A stretch of DNA of 37,437 bases. Origin: Gnetum montanum (Eukaryota; Streptophyta; Gnetopsida; Gnetales; Gnetaceae). The stretch lies in assembly GCA_015680685.1 (NCBI GenBank), contig MNCI01006877.1, positions 202,406-239,842 of the forward strand, read 5' to 3'. The notes beneath the pieces are model-generated. The model was not told the DNA's origin, did no database searches, and worked only from the letters and a program-made list of their open reading frames with translations. This document shows positions 1 to 10,599 of this stretch, one piece after another. How positions within the stretch are numbered: position 1 is the first letter of the stretch; the number at the start of each line of letters is the position of its first letter. A program made the translations under genes and the position numbers.

Positions 1-8
1 AAGAAAAT

Positions 9-905
9 ATGGATTCCTTTGTAGACTCCATCAAGCAATTAACCAACCATCTCACTCAACCTTCAATTCCTACCCACGTTCCACCTAGAGATCAACATCA
101 AGATCAAGATAAACTTCTGCCTAGGGATCCACACCAAAAACAACCCTCACCTACTAGTGGAAATGGTACTAAAATTTTTCCTTTAGGCCATAGAGTTGAA
201 ATCAAAGGTGAGGGATATGGGAACTAGCTTAATCCACCTAGAGAATTGTTGACATAAGTTCATACTAAGAAAGTAAAATTAGATCAGTATGATGGAGCCT
301 CTAGATCTAGTACCAAGGAAAAATATTGGCTTGATATAAGAAAAAACTACTTCAATATGTTGAATTAGTTAAGCGAACAACATTTATAAATTATCTCCTT
401 GTATTTAAGAGGACTTACAGTAACATGGTGGAATGGACTAAGATCTCAAGGTTTGATTACAAATTAGCTTAATTTTTGTCAAGATTTTGAATAGAAATTT
501 GTACTTGGTTCTTTCCTCAAAGAGTGAAAAATGATATTTGATTCCTTAAGATTGGGAAGGCAATCCATAGATGATTACTACAAGGAATTCTATGATCTTT
601 CTCAGTATGTAAGTTACTAGGATGAGGGAGAATTAGCTTCAAAATTTATTGAGGGATTGCATGCTTAACTACATCCCCAAACATGAGCCCATAATCCTCA
701 AATTGTTGATGAAGCATATAGAATTGCTAAGGATTATGAGGAATTGAATCAGATATAAGCTACCCTTCAAAAAACTACCTTTCCACAAGCAACGGTAGAG
801 GAAACACCAACCAAAAGAGCTTGATTAGGATCAAGATGTTTTGATTGTGATGAAGATCATTTCAAACAATACCCAAAATTTTGAGCAAAAATATAAAGGA
901 CCAAC
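9..905 (+). pseudogene. gag: Gag of the Ty3/gypsy element, many stops
   Basis: An ATG at 9 opens a 72-codon frame rich in Pro, Gln and His, ending at 227. The same Gag can be followed in pieces to about 905: KVKLDQYDGA near 270, a TWWNGLR segment near 424, then a SIDDYYKEFYDL segment near 570, which match the usual retrotransposon Gag core. A zinc knuckle follows at 837-878. Several in-frame stops sit where Gln, Trp or Arg codons are expected, as C-to-T or G-to-A decay would produce. In a live copy Gag would form the cytoplasmic particle that packages the RNA. Confidence 0.8.
837..878 (+). other. Degenerate CCHC zinc knuckle of Gag
   Basis: The translation reads CFDCDEDHFKQYPK. The first two Cys and the His are present, one spacer residue is missing, and the last Cys is replaced by Tyr. 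The family pattern is C-x2-C-x4-H-x4-C, so metal binding is probably lost. Confidence 0.7.
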
Positions 906-935
906 CAAATTAAAAATCAAAAACCCAATACAAAC

Positions 936-1391
936 ATGAACAAAGGAAAAATTCCAACCACCACCATAATTATGAAGAAGATATCTACATCAACTAAATC
1001 AAGTTTGTGTAAATTTCAATTTTCTTTACTAATTTTTGAAGATTTAATTAAAGGTAAAAAAATTAAATTTTTGATTGATAGTGGTGCCAATGATAAATTT
1101 ATTTTTCCAAAGTTAATTAATTTATTAAAATTAAGTTTAACTTCCAAGAAAATTATTAAGATAGAACTGGTAGATGAAACAACCATGAGTAAGCATACCA
1201 AGTATGGAGAAATTAATTTTACCTTGCAAAACATGCCTTTTGTTGATGAATTCTTTGAATTTAAAATAGGTGATGTCAATATAATTTTAAGAATGCCTTT
1301 CCTACAAAAATTTGATATTAGTGCTGACTTTGGAACTTGTATTTTAAAAGTCCCAATGATTGACGGAGTCCCAATGACTGACGGAGTATGA
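936..1391 (+). pseudogene. Retroviral-type aspartic protease region
   Basis: This frame of 151 codons contains FLIDSGANDKFI near 1065-1100. DSGA is the catalytic motif of retropepsin-like proteases, which act as dimers to cut the polyprotein. Further on, INIILRMPFLQKFD-like residues (about 1275-1315) match the conserved segment that usually reads DVILGMDWL, with the Gly lost. It lies directly between Gag and RT, as expected. The ATG at 936 is unlikely to be a real start, because the domain is normally made by processing of a polyprotein. Confidence 0.8.
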
Positions 1392-1409
1392 ACATCAAAG
1401 AAAATTCAT

Positions 1410-2391
1410 ATGATAGCTATTAAGAAAGCTAAAAGATTAGTCGGAAAAGGTGCTACAATGTTGGTTTTCAAAATAACCCAACCTCAAAGATCTTTAGGTA
1501 CTGAGATTCCAAAAGAACTTAAGGAATATAAAGATTCAGTATTTGGTGAAACTAAAGAACTACCTCCAAAAAGAATTATCGATCATGCTATTGATATTTT
1601 TCCTAGTACACAACCTATTTCAAAAGCCCCTTATAGATTTTTTACTTCTAAATTAAGAGAATTCAAAGTACAATTAGACCAATTATTGGAAGAAGGAAAA
1701 ATTCAACCTAACGTATCACCTTGGGATGCAATAGTCTTATTCATTAAAAAGAAAGATGGTACGCTAAGATTATGCATCAATTATAGAGCATTGAATAAAG
1801 TGACAATTGAAAATACTTATCCCTTGCCTAGGATCAATGATTTTTTTTATCAAATTACATGTGCATGTTATTTCTCAAAGATTGATCTAAAATTAGGTTA
1901 TCACCAAATACGGATCAAGGAGAAAGATATTGAAAAAAAATAATTTTAGAACTAGGTATGCATTATACGAATTTGTTGTCATGTTGTTTGGATTAACTAG
2001 TGCACTTGAAACATTCATGGCATTAATGAATAATTTTTTTCATAAATATCTTAATCAATTTGTTATAGTATTTATGGATGATATACTTGTTTATTCTAGG
2101 TCAAAAGAAGAACATGTCAAACATTTGAAAATTACAATGGAAATTCTTAAAGAGCATAAGATAAAAGCTAAATTGAGTAAATGTGAACTCTCTAATGAAG
2201 AAGTTTCATACTTGGGTCATATAATTTCTAGGAAAGGATTGCAAGTAGATCCAACAAAAATTAGTGTGATTCGGGATTGGCCTGAATTAAAAGATGTTAT
2301 AGCAATTTGCAACTTCTTGGGTTTAGCCAATTTTTATCAACATTTCATTAAAGATTATTCTACCTTGGTAGCCCCATTGACTAACCTTTGA
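1410..2391 (+). pseudogene. Reverse transcriptase, frameshifted
   Basis: The first half (1410-1943) has the RT N-terminal landmarks: a PYR segment, then [40 protein letters not shown] and [15 protein letters not shown]. Near 1930 the frame shifts beside a run of A, and the second half (1930-2391) continues with RTRYALYEFVVMLFGL, the catalytic FMDD motif at about 2071-2082, and YLGHIISRKGLQVDP. Both halves line up with a normal Ty3/gypsy RT. FMDD replaces the usual YVDD/FIDD without losing the two Asp. The break means no functional enzyme could be made. Confidence 0.93.
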
Positions 2392-2403
2392 TAGGAGAAA
2401 TGT

Positions 2404-2846
2404 ATGTTCAAGTTTGATGAAAAATGCAAGGAAGATTTTCTCATATTAAAGATGCTACTTACAACAACACCTATTCTAAGAATTCTGGATGAAGGATTAT
2501 CATTTGAAGTATCCATGGATGCCTATGGAATAGGAGTTGATGTAGTGCTTGCACAAGAAGATAAAGTGGTATGTTATAAATCTTGTAAATTACAAGGAGA
2601 TGAGGTAAGTTACTCAACCCATGACTTAGAATTACTAGAAATTATTCATGCTTTGAAAGTTTGGAGACATTATGTTTGTGAAAAAAGGTTTGTACTAAAA
2701 ACATATCATAAAATTTTAGAATATTTGTAGAGATAGCCTATTTTGAATACCTATCAAAAGTAATGGGTAGAATTATTGGCTGAATATGATTTTGAAATCA
2801 AATATATTCCTGGTAAGAAAAATGTGGTAGCCAATGCCCTTAGTTG
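2404..2846 (+). pseudogene. RNase H domain
   Basis: This region follows the RT, separated by two stops near 2391-2397. It carries the first catalytic Asp in SMDAYGIGVDVVLAQ (about 2512-2560) and the Glu in ELLEIIHALKVWRHYV (about 2630-2675). The usual TDHK motif is changed to TYHK (about 2701-2712), losing a catalytic Asp. After a stop near 2730 the connector ending in PGKKNVVANALS (about 2810-2845) is still visible. In a live element it would degrade RNA in the RNA/DNA hybrid. Confidence 0.88.
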
Positions 2847-2847
2847 A

Positions 2848-4020
2848 ATGTGGAACTTAATGACAGGTGTGGTAATGATCCCTATGAAAGAAGAAACCAA
2901 GAAACAAATAAAAGAAGATCATTATTTTAAAAATATTTTAATCAATATTTCATATCAGCCTCAGTATCATCTTACCTCTACCAATTTATTGATGAAACAA
3001 CAAAGAGTGTGCATACCAGAGGAAAATTGGATACTAAGGTTGTTGTGTGAAGCACATGAAGTACCATACATAGGACACCCAGGTTATATTAAGACCTATA
3101 TCATGATACAAAAATCTTATTTTTGGCCTAGAATGAAGAATGATGTGTCCTCATATATTAAAAATTGTTTAACGTACCAAAGAATAAAAGTTGAACAAAG
3201 GAAACCCAATGGCTTATTACAACCTATGGAAGTCCCAACCTCGAAATGGGAAAATGTCACCATGGATTTCATTGTGGGATTGCCAATAACCAAAAAGGGA
3301 AATGACTCAATTTTCATATTGGTTGATTGTCTATCAAAGATGGCACATTTTATAGCTTTTAAATCTACAAACATAGTAGAAGAAGTAGCTCAAAAATTCA
3401 TATATGAAGTATTTTGATTGCATGGTTGTCTAAAACCTATCATCTCAAACAAAGATCCCAAGTTCATATTTGAATTTTGGAAAAATTTCTTTAAAGATCT
3501 TAGAACTCGATTGAAATTTAGCATAGCTTACCAACCTGAGATTGATTGGCAAATCGAATGTATGAATAGAATATTAGAATATTTGCACCTAGTAGAATTT
3601 TCCTATAATAAAAATTATCAAGGTTCCATACATTGAAAACTATTTGAAGTAGTGTATGGACATAATTGTCATACACCACTAACCTGGGCAGATCCAACGT
3701 TAAGAATGGAATATAAGGAAGAAGAAATGAAAATAATGGAAAACATTGTCATAAGAATTAAACAAAATTTATAAGTTGCCCAAGATAAATATAAAGGATA
3801 TGCAAATCAACATTAACTTAAAAAAGAATTTCAAGTAGGAGATCAAGTATTATTGAGAGTAAAACCTACCAAAAGTTCTCTTAAAATTAGAAAATATACT
3901 AAATTAGTACCTAGATTTTGTGGACCCTTTGAAATCTTTGAAAGAATTGGCAAAGTAGCATATTGGTTGAATCTTCCAACAACCTTAAAAATTCATCCAG
4001 TTTTCCATGTGAGGTTGTAA
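2848..4020 (+). pseudogene. Integrase (zinc-binding, DDE core and C-terminal domains)
   Basis: The zinc domain shows EAHEVPYIGHPG (about 3047-3083) and NCLTYQRIK (about 3164-3190), where the last Cys of the HHCC set has become Tyr. The core has the first Asp in TMDFIVGLP (about 3260-3285), the second in SNKDPKF after a stop at 3415, and the Glu in QIECMNRILEYL (about 3550-3585). The C-terminal part, FQVGDQVLLRVKP (about 3830-3868) through KIHPVFHVRL (about 3990-4018), is the typical Ty3/gypsy integrase end. Stops at about 3415, 3635, 3773 and 3815 break it. Confidence 0.92.
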
Positions 4021-4270
4021 AAGAAATTTAATGAAAATGATGTATCATATGTGTTGGATTGGAATACTTTGCCATTATGATCCAATTCTAGCTTTGAAGT
4101 TAGATCCACTGCTATTAAGAACCAACAAATCANAAATTCTAGCTTTGAAGTTAGATCCACTGCTATTAAGAACCAACAAATCAAGAAATTATGAAATAAA
4201 ACTATTAGCAAAGTGCTTGTTCAATGGTCAAATTGTGATTAGCAGACTTGGGAAAATAGGGATTTTATTT
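4021..4270 (+). pseudogene. Chromodomain-like C-terminal tail of integrase
   Basis: After integrase the translation gives a short linker, and then residues reading roughly IKKL-NKTISKVLVQWSNCD-QTWENRDF with stops at the dashes (about 4180-4270). This resembles the chromodomain end of chromoviruses (a pattern like VLVKW...ATWE), which directs integration by binding histone marks. The segment is also spoiled by an assembly duplication at 4084-4183. The assignment rests on about 30 residues. Confidence 0.5.
4084..4183. other. Assembly join: 49-bp duplication around a single N (4133)
   Basis: Positions 4084-4132 and 4135-4183 are identical, separated by the N. This is best read as two overlapping contig ends that were placed side by side and not merged. 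The open frames crossing it on either strand are artefacts. Confidence 0.85.
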
Positions 4271-4496
4271 TAAATACTTACCTCAACTTTTTAATCATCA
4301 TAATATTGAATAATAAATTGTATTTTTTATGGATGTAATAAATTATGTTTTATAATTTTTGATCTTCTATTTGTATAGATGATAATGATGAAAATAAAGA
4401 AACTAAAGTTGAGGAGCATAATGATGAAGTAGCAACTGAGTAGTTAGACATAGAGGAAGCACTTAAGGACAAGCTAGATGCCTAAGGGGGGTATAT
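4271..4496 (+). other. 3' untranslated part of the Ty3/gypsy element
   Basis: This stretch lies between the pol end and the 3' LTR. It contains an acidic remnant (DDNDENKETKVEEHND, about 4378-4425) followed by stops, and ends in the polypurine tract. I see no independent gene. Confidence 0.5.
4484..4491 (+). promoter_or_regulatory. Polypurine tract (plus-strand primer site)
   Basis: The purine run AAGGGGGG lies six bases upstream of the TGTAAC that I take as the LTR start. This is the usual position of the PPT that primes second-strand synthesis. Confidence 0.7.
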
Positions 4497-5004
4497 TGTA
4501 ACATTATATCCCTTATTAAGGGTGGGAACAATTGTAAACAATGTAATTAACCTTCAAATGAAGAGGCACCTCATTATGAGGGGTTATAATTATTCATGTA
4601 TCCCTCGGGAAAGGGTTTGACCTATGCCATTTACAACCAAGTTTAGAGGTTGTGCTATGCATGGAGTCCTAGAACCAGGATAGGCAAGTGACAGGAGTCA
4701 AGTGAAGTAGGATAAGAAGGGACTAATCACCCCTTTGGTAGGATAGCCTAATCATGGTGGCAGTGTTGAATTGCCTCTAAGGCTTAAGTTGCATAGGAAG
4801 ATAACCGAAAGGGTGTTACAGTACTATCTTCTATTAATAAAATTTCTTTGTTTCCCCTTTTCATTCTTTAGTACCAATTATTTATTTACCAGTTAATTCA
4901 TTTATTAAATATTTATAATGTTTCCAGTATATTATCTAAGAAAATGATGAATGCGATAAATTAAGCGATTGTATTTTTAAAACATCTAGGAATGGGATGT
5001 CACA
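4497..5004 (+). repeat. 3' LTR of the Ty3/gypsy element
   Basis: It starts TGTAAC and ends GTCACA, so the termini are a near-perfect inverted pair (TGTAAC versus TGTGAC when reversed). Length is about 508 bp. An AATAAA-type signal lies near 4836. The 5' LTR is outside the window, so the ends were set from the PPT and terminal motifs only and could be a few bases off. Confidence 0.65.
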
Positions 5005-5169
5005 AGCAAGGTAGTCTCTTGAAAAAATGAGGCACTGAAGTTTAAATGTGTAAATAATCACTACAAGGACTAGGTGAGGCTCCTCAAAGAAGTTAATAAG
5101 AAAGAAATCTAGCTGTCTAAGGCAAAGATGAATGAGGTGCCCTAGCAACTCCAACAAAGAGGTAATGTG

Positions 5170-5690
5170 TGAAAGTTGATCTTTGATGGACTAAACGCAT
5201 ACAGCAAGGTTGAAATCCACCTAAAGGAGTTGCAAATAGAGGAGATGATAGAATACATGAAGCTCATGAATCTTCAATATGCTAACTTGACTATGCTAAC
5301 TGCAAGGAGACCAAGGATAGAACTTGAAAAATAGGTGGCCAATTCGTACCTCCTTTATAAGGTCAAATTCAAGCATCACAAAGAGACCAAGCAAAAGTTG
5401 GAGACAACCAGTGCTAGGCTTGAAATCCTCAAAAATTGATTTACTAATTAATGATTGGTTGCCAAGGACCTGGCCAAATAAATGAATAATTACCATGACC
5501 TACAAAACCTAATCAAGATGTTCAATATCGAATGAAAATAGTTTGCAACATGGTTTGTTAATGTTAAGGAGTTATTCCCATCAATGCCTTACCTATGGGA
5601 CATTCCCACACCAGCCCACATCAGTGAAGCCCTCATGGACTACATATGATCCATGGGACAAGGAGGAGAAAATGAAAGCACGGTTGGATG
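5170..5690 (+). pseudogene. Unidentified coiled-coil-like frame just upstream of an LTR
   Basis: One plus-strand frame reads through with about eight stops. It has heptad-like, Lys/Glu/Leu-rich stretches such as EIHLKELQIEEMIEYMKLMN (about 5211-5270) and KHHKETKQKLETTSARLEIL (about 5371-5430), then FPSMPYLWDIPTPAHISEAL (about 5575-5634). I do not recognise the protein. Its place between where pol would end and the PPT is where plant Ty3/gypsy elements sometimes carry an extra or envelope-like frame. That comparison is by position only, and no membrane segment is evident. Confidence 0.35.
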
Positions 5691-6046
5691 CTTTTCACTT
5701 AACGTTAGAAGCAGTAGCTGTGGTAGGATAGCCTTAGCTATCACCACCACTACAAGTGTTGGCACCTAGCGAAGGTATTTCAGCATTCCAAGAGCCTCCA
5801 CCTTCTAGCATTGTCTAATCTTCATTTTGTCTTCAACAACCAAAGGGTTCATGCTACTAATTTTGTAAGGGTGTTCAATTTTGTTTTCAAGGACATCCAT
5901 TTTTTAAATTTTTTTAATTCTATACAATTTAGAACTCAAATTCAGTTAGTTAGTTAGGTTTAGTTAATCAATAATCTCATACCTTCGCAATTTTGTAAGA
6001 AGATCAATCCTACTTTTGTTCACTTGAGGATGAATTTCGACTCAAT

Positions 6047-6056
6047 CATGGGGGTA
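6047..6056 (+). promoter_or_regulatory. PPT of element F
   Basis: CATGGGGGTA directly precedes the TGATG LTR start. The same ten bases, reversed, precede the LTRs of A (17067-17076) and C (34269-34278). Confidence 0.8.
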
Positions 6057-6886
6057 TGATGTATCATCAACTGGTTGCATCAATGGACATGCATTGATGC
6101 AACCCCATCAATGCATGAAAAGATGCATTGATGCAGTGTCATTTCATGCCTATATAAATGTGTGTACCCACTACATTTATGGCACATTATGTCATTAGAG
6201 TAGCCAAGTTCTTGTTGTTTTCTTCCACAAAAGTTAGAAAAATTTCTAACTACCTACAATAGGACTTTAAGCAATTGTACGGATCCTTATTCAAGCATCA
6301 TTGTACCTAAACACATTAATGTGATAGTAATAAATAAAATATTCTTGATGCTCCTTGTAGCACATAGAATAGATTAATGTTCTTTTCATGCACTTTATTA
6401 TTAATGTAATCTACATTATTATTCTTAGTTAATTAATGCTTCTAACAATGAATACATAAGTACAATCACTTCAAAAATACCATTTAACACTTGATAATCC
6501 TAGTAGTGACAATTTGGTATGTCCAATAATAAACACTTTTGTTAACATAGTAGCATTAATACAAGTTCATGATGTGCACAAAACGTGAACCCAGATGCTT
6601 ATGTTAGGATAGTTAGTTTAAGATCCATTAAATAGTTAAATTGGTTAATTCCCTAATTAATTATATTTACTTTAACACTTAGGATTAAATAAATAAAAAT
6701 ATAAAATATAAATCAATATCATATGCCTTGGCTCTCACCTAATCATACAACTAAGCCTACACAAGTAACAGCAAAGAAGACAACAATTATATTTTTCCAT
6801 GTCACTATCTTTGTCTATAGGTAAACTTAGGTGCTAAGTCTACAAAATTCATATGGTTAGGCAAAGAGACTACTTGCTACTCATCA
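6057..6886 (+). repeat. LTR family TGATG...CATCA: 3' LTR of element F
   Basis: 830 bp, starting TGATGTATC and ending GCTACTCATCA. A TATA box (TATATAAA) lies at about 6151. U3 holds repeated GCATTGATGCA-type palindromes at about 6078-6137. The right end matches the solo LTR end at 12225-12263 and the start matches the PPT/LTR junctions of A and C. The following sequence belongs to a different element, so this is the element's right boundary. Confidence 0.8.
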
Positions 6887-7165
6887 ACTAAGTTATAAAC
6901 TTCTATTAATCTTGGGGTGTACCTTTGTTTTACTTAATTTGGGTTCCAACACCTATATATCACTAGCAATGGGTACAAATAATCATGGGGTGTTGGAACC
7001 TAAAATCATTTTTAACAATATTTATCCCAAGACATATAGTTAAATTATAACTTTATTAATTAATATTTTTAAGTAGAATCAAACCCATAACTTAGAGTTC
7101 CAAAAACAAAAGTCTTACCACTAGGTTAACACCTCATTATATTATTGGGGGTATATTTTGACAAT
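6887..7165. repeat. Two partial copies of a small TGTTGGAACC...GGTTCCAACA element
   Basis: 6887-6951 is the right end of one copy, ending GGTTCCAACA; its left part is cut off by the F insertion. A second copy starts TGTTGGAACC at 6991 and runs to about 7165 without its own right terminus. Thirty-nine bases separate them, ending in CATGGGG just before the second copy. Both align with the complete copy at 13015-13226. The second includes the antisense tRNA-like core at about 7078-7135. The pair could be the two LTRs of a miniature retrotransposon (TRIM) or two adjacent insertions. Confidence 0.55.
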
Positions 7166-8149
7166 ACGTTATCCCATACTCCATCTATATCACACTCTAT
7201 CATAGGAAAAGACAACTTAGAATTCAAGTTCTAACTCTTTATTAGAAACTAAGTAATAGCTAATGAAAATGTGAAAGTAAAGAATGTTGCAACCCAGAAA
7301 TTTTTACTACAAGTACCCCCACCCAAACACATATAATCAACATGATACTTGTCATTTTAGTAGGGTTTGAAATGCATTAATAATTTTAACTTGTAAATTA
7401 TATTTGATACCCTATCTATCTTTCTTAATCCTTAGGGGGGTTGTTAGAACCCAAATAATTTGAAGAGGGGTGGCAGACATAAAAACAAATAAAAATTAAA
7501 AGATTAAAAAATTAGATTACATTTTATTAATGACATAGAAGAGTTTAAAGAAGATGCCTAATGGTTTTGAGATGCCATTTTAGGTTTTCATCCTTACAAC
7601 CAATCTTGAAAAACCTTCCCTCTAGGGTAGAAAAAGAATCAAGCCTCACCATTATTCAAAAGCATCCTCATGGATTTTAATTCCTACTACTAGGTTTCTT
7701 GTAAAGAAAAAGAAAAACTCTCTTTATAAAATAAAAGAAAGCATTAATTAGAAATAATGAACATAAAATAATATAAACTAATAGTTTCCCCAAATTAAGC
7801 CTCCATAACAAAAAGTAATTAATATTGCATGAAACAAATTAACTATTCAACTTTCCTTAGAAGCTATAATTGCAAAGCAACATCTTTGAGAATCTAATAT
7901 TTAACTCCTAAAGAAATGTTATATTTATGCTCTTAATGCTGAAAAATAACTACATATTAAAACTTCTAGATAGAATAGACANGAAAAATAACTACATATT
8001 AAAACTTCTAGATAGAATAGACAACAAGCAACTGAACACACTTCCAAATGCAAAGAAATGAAGTAGATAAAGCAAGTTGATTACCAAGAATAATATCAAT
8101 CATTCTTGCTTGAAAGTTGTTAAAAATTCTAAATTTCCATTTCCAAGCA
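7166..8149. other. Unassigned AT-rich stretch
   Basis: I see no gene here. Near 7435-7465 a run of G is followed by TGTTAGAACCCAAATAA, which resembles the reversed right end of the small TGTTGG element and may be another truncated copy. 7941-8023 is an assembly duplication. The rest is A/T-rich and may include the 3' end of the minus-strand LINE. Confidence 0.4.
7941..8023. other. Assembly join: 41-bp duplication around a single N (7982)
   Basis: 7941-7981 and 7983-8023 are identical on either side of the N. This has the same appearance as the joins at 4133, 18306, 18832 and 27007. Confidence 0.85.
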
Positions 8150-10400
8150 TGTTATGCAATTGGACACTAAAAAACATGAGAAAATGAGCCCTTACTACTA
8201 TAAAACAAAGCATTAAGGAGAAACAATTTTTGTATATTGAAGTCGAATGCCAATAGGAGATTTTGATGAATAAAATACCATAAAAACATAAATTTTTAAA
8301 AAGGAAAAAGCTCTCCAGATATCTTTCATTTTTTCATTCATAAAGTATGATGGTAGTTGTATTTTCCAATCCTTATTGATTTTTTATGAATAAAATCAAT
8401 TTGGCAATAATATCATATGCAACTTTAGAGTTAAATGTAAATAAAAATCTACCATAATTTTGAAAAATGGCTAAAAAGCCTTAATGCAAACTATTATCAA
8501 CTTTAAATAAACTCTCAAGATTAGAAATTAAATTTTCTTATTTTTTTTTATCTTTATCATGCATATGTAGATAGAAAAGTACAATAATACCAAATGTACT
8601 TCAAGTGTTATATAAGGTAGATGAATTAGTAGCCTAAGATTCTTCATTAAAATGAAGCCACCATGGGCTAATTTACTTAAGAATATATTTTGAAATTGTA
8701 TTATGATTGTAATTCTTATACTTACTAAGCTTGCACAATGTCTTCTAAGGTTGTTTAAGAACTAGAGAATCAAGAATTGATATGACATAATAAAAAAGAA
8801 GACAATGAAGAAAATTATTAAAAGACCAACTATTATCATTTGTAGGTGTTCCTTGCATGAATCTATTTTCTAAAAGGAGCATTGAAACATCATATTCATG
8901 AATGCACTTAGTAATCCATTTTGATAAAATAGAAATATCCTAGTTATAACAATTAATAAGGTCAAGTCCTCCATCTTTCTAATTAGTAGTGCAAATATCC
9001 TGAGCAATTCTAATGAAGTTTTATCTATTACTTAATAGAACATAGAAATTAATGGATAATTCAATCAATTTTATCATAATGAACAAGTAGATTAAAGCAT
9101 TTACTTAATAACTAAAACTTTATAGGAATGATGAACCTTTTTTCTTTCCATTTATCAAGCTTCTTTTTAATTTTGTCAATCCCATAATTCCATAAAATAT
9201 TCAAATTAGGCTTAAAATAAAAAAGTATTTCTAAAACCTTGAAACAAAATTATTTTAAAGATTTTTCAAGGTTTGAAAGTAAAAATAATAATTTTTTTCT
9301 AATTAATACAAGAGCCAAATAATATGCAATAATCCTTCACATGAGCTAATTTAATATTGATATTAGCTAATATAATATTGATATGTTGTAGAGTATTATT
9401 AATTGTAGAAAAAAAAAGAATCATATGTAAAGTGTATGTTAAGTAATTCAATACCTTGATCATTAATTGAAATTTCCTTAATGATATTCCTTTGTAGATC
9501 ATAATGTAAATTATATGAAAGAAAATCTATTACAATAGTAAAAAGGATAGAAAGTTAAAGGACAAACTTGACAAGCTAATTACTAAAGAGAAAAAAGGGA
9601 ATTTAGTGAAAAAACTTATAACATCTTGAATATTTACAATAGTAAGTAGGGTATAGATAAGATGAATAAAATAATCATCATTCCCAGTTTACAGAGATAA
9701 GAAATAATGAAATCTCATTTAATCCTATTATTATTTTTAGCATAATCTAACTTAATAAAAGGAATATCCTGGTTAGTGTCAGAAGTCTACTACATTCTCT
9801 CAAGCTACAATAACATTATTGAAGATATGCCTACCTTTAATAAAACTTATGTACTCAGGTTTGATGATATTCTCTATGATCTTCTAAATATGGAAATTCA
9901 TGTATTTTGCTAAAATTTTATAAGTATTGTTAAAAAGATTAATAAACCTCTAATTACCAATATGTTAAAGATCTCCATGCTTAGGAAGAAGATGAATTCC
10001 ACCTTTATTAATATTTTTACCAAGAGAAACTTTTTTAATAACCTTTTTTTTTTTTTTGAAAACATGAAAAGATCATCTTCAAGAGTGTTCCAATGCTTGT
10101 TAAAAAATTCAATTTTAACATCATCAAATTTTGTAGTTATACCATCTTCTAAACTAAAAGTTGCTACTTCAATTTATTCCACCATAATTTTTACTTTAAT
10201 AATACCTCAATACTTTTTGTTAGAAAATGAGGAATATGTGTACTAGAAGTCTTGAAGGTTTTCTTGCTAAAACCATCAAAAGAAAAAATATAAGAAAAAT
10301 AATTTTCTAAAAATTGTTAATATTTTCAAGATTTGTAGTGATGGAATCATTTCTATAAAGCAACTCTAGTTTAGTTTTTGATCTTTTCCTTTGAGAAATT
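8150..10400 (-). pseudogene. LINE reverse transcriptase and C-terminal region
   Basis: On the minus strand, FIKGRHIFNNVIVA (about 9800-9850) and DIPFIKLDYAK (about 9735-9770) match the L1 RT blocks that usually read FVPGRSI and LKLDFEKAYD. The catalytic block is decayed: LLNIHFTYDSFFF near 9400-9440 stands where the plus copy has NMHFVD and the family has FADD. Downstream, INNTLQHINIILANINIKLA (about 9340-9400) and NLESLFKVDNSLH (about 8500-8540) have close counterparts in the plus-strand copy (28160-28220 and 29130-29170). Many stops; not functional. Confidence 0.8.
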
Positions 10401-10599
10401 TAAAAAGCTACTTGCAAGTTTCATCTTCAATTTTTAGCCAAGACATGTGGCTTTTAGTAAAAGCATATTTAGCTTCAAAAACATCCCAACATTATTTAGC
10501 ATAATAAGCTTTAATCAAAGATATTTTGAATTCAAAATCAAAGGGATTCTGGGCTATACAAATTTACATTTGCTTAATAGATTTTGCAAGCTCTTCTTC

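Larger units (their letters stand above)
1..5004 (+). mobile_element. Ty3/gypsy (chromovirus-like) LTR retrotransposon, 5' end outside window, degenerate
   Basis: The domain order Gag, aspartic protease, reverse transcriptase, RNase H, integrase, PPT, 3' LTR is the Ty3/gypsy order (Copia places integrase before RT). The window opens close to the Gag start, so the 5' LTR and primer site lie upstream. Every domain is recognisable, but stops and at least one frameshift split the polyprotein, so the copy is dead. A chromodomain-like tail follows integrase, which points to the chromovirus branch; I cannot place it in a clade. It appears to be inserted inside element F, whose 3' internal region resumes at 5005. 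Confidence 0.9.
5005..6056 (+). mobile_element. Element F, 3' internal region
   Basis: This stretch lies between the chromovirus 3' LTR and F's own PPT and 3' LTR. F's upstream part is presumably left of the window. Its last 40 bases (a CTTGAGGATGAATTTCG-like segment, then CATGGGGGTA) match the corresponding ends of elements A (17067-17105) and C (34269-34305) when those are reversed, so F belongs to the same family. Confidence 0.65.

Noticed and set aside
1410-2391. Endogenous pararetrovirus (caulimovirus-type) as the source of the RT
   Set aside because: Integrase follows RNase H and an LTR with a PPT follows integrase, which is the Ty3/gypsy layout.
4031-4273. Open frames on both strands over the N at 4133
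   Set aside because: They exist because an assembly overlap is duplicated; the real content is the end of the retrotransposon pol region.
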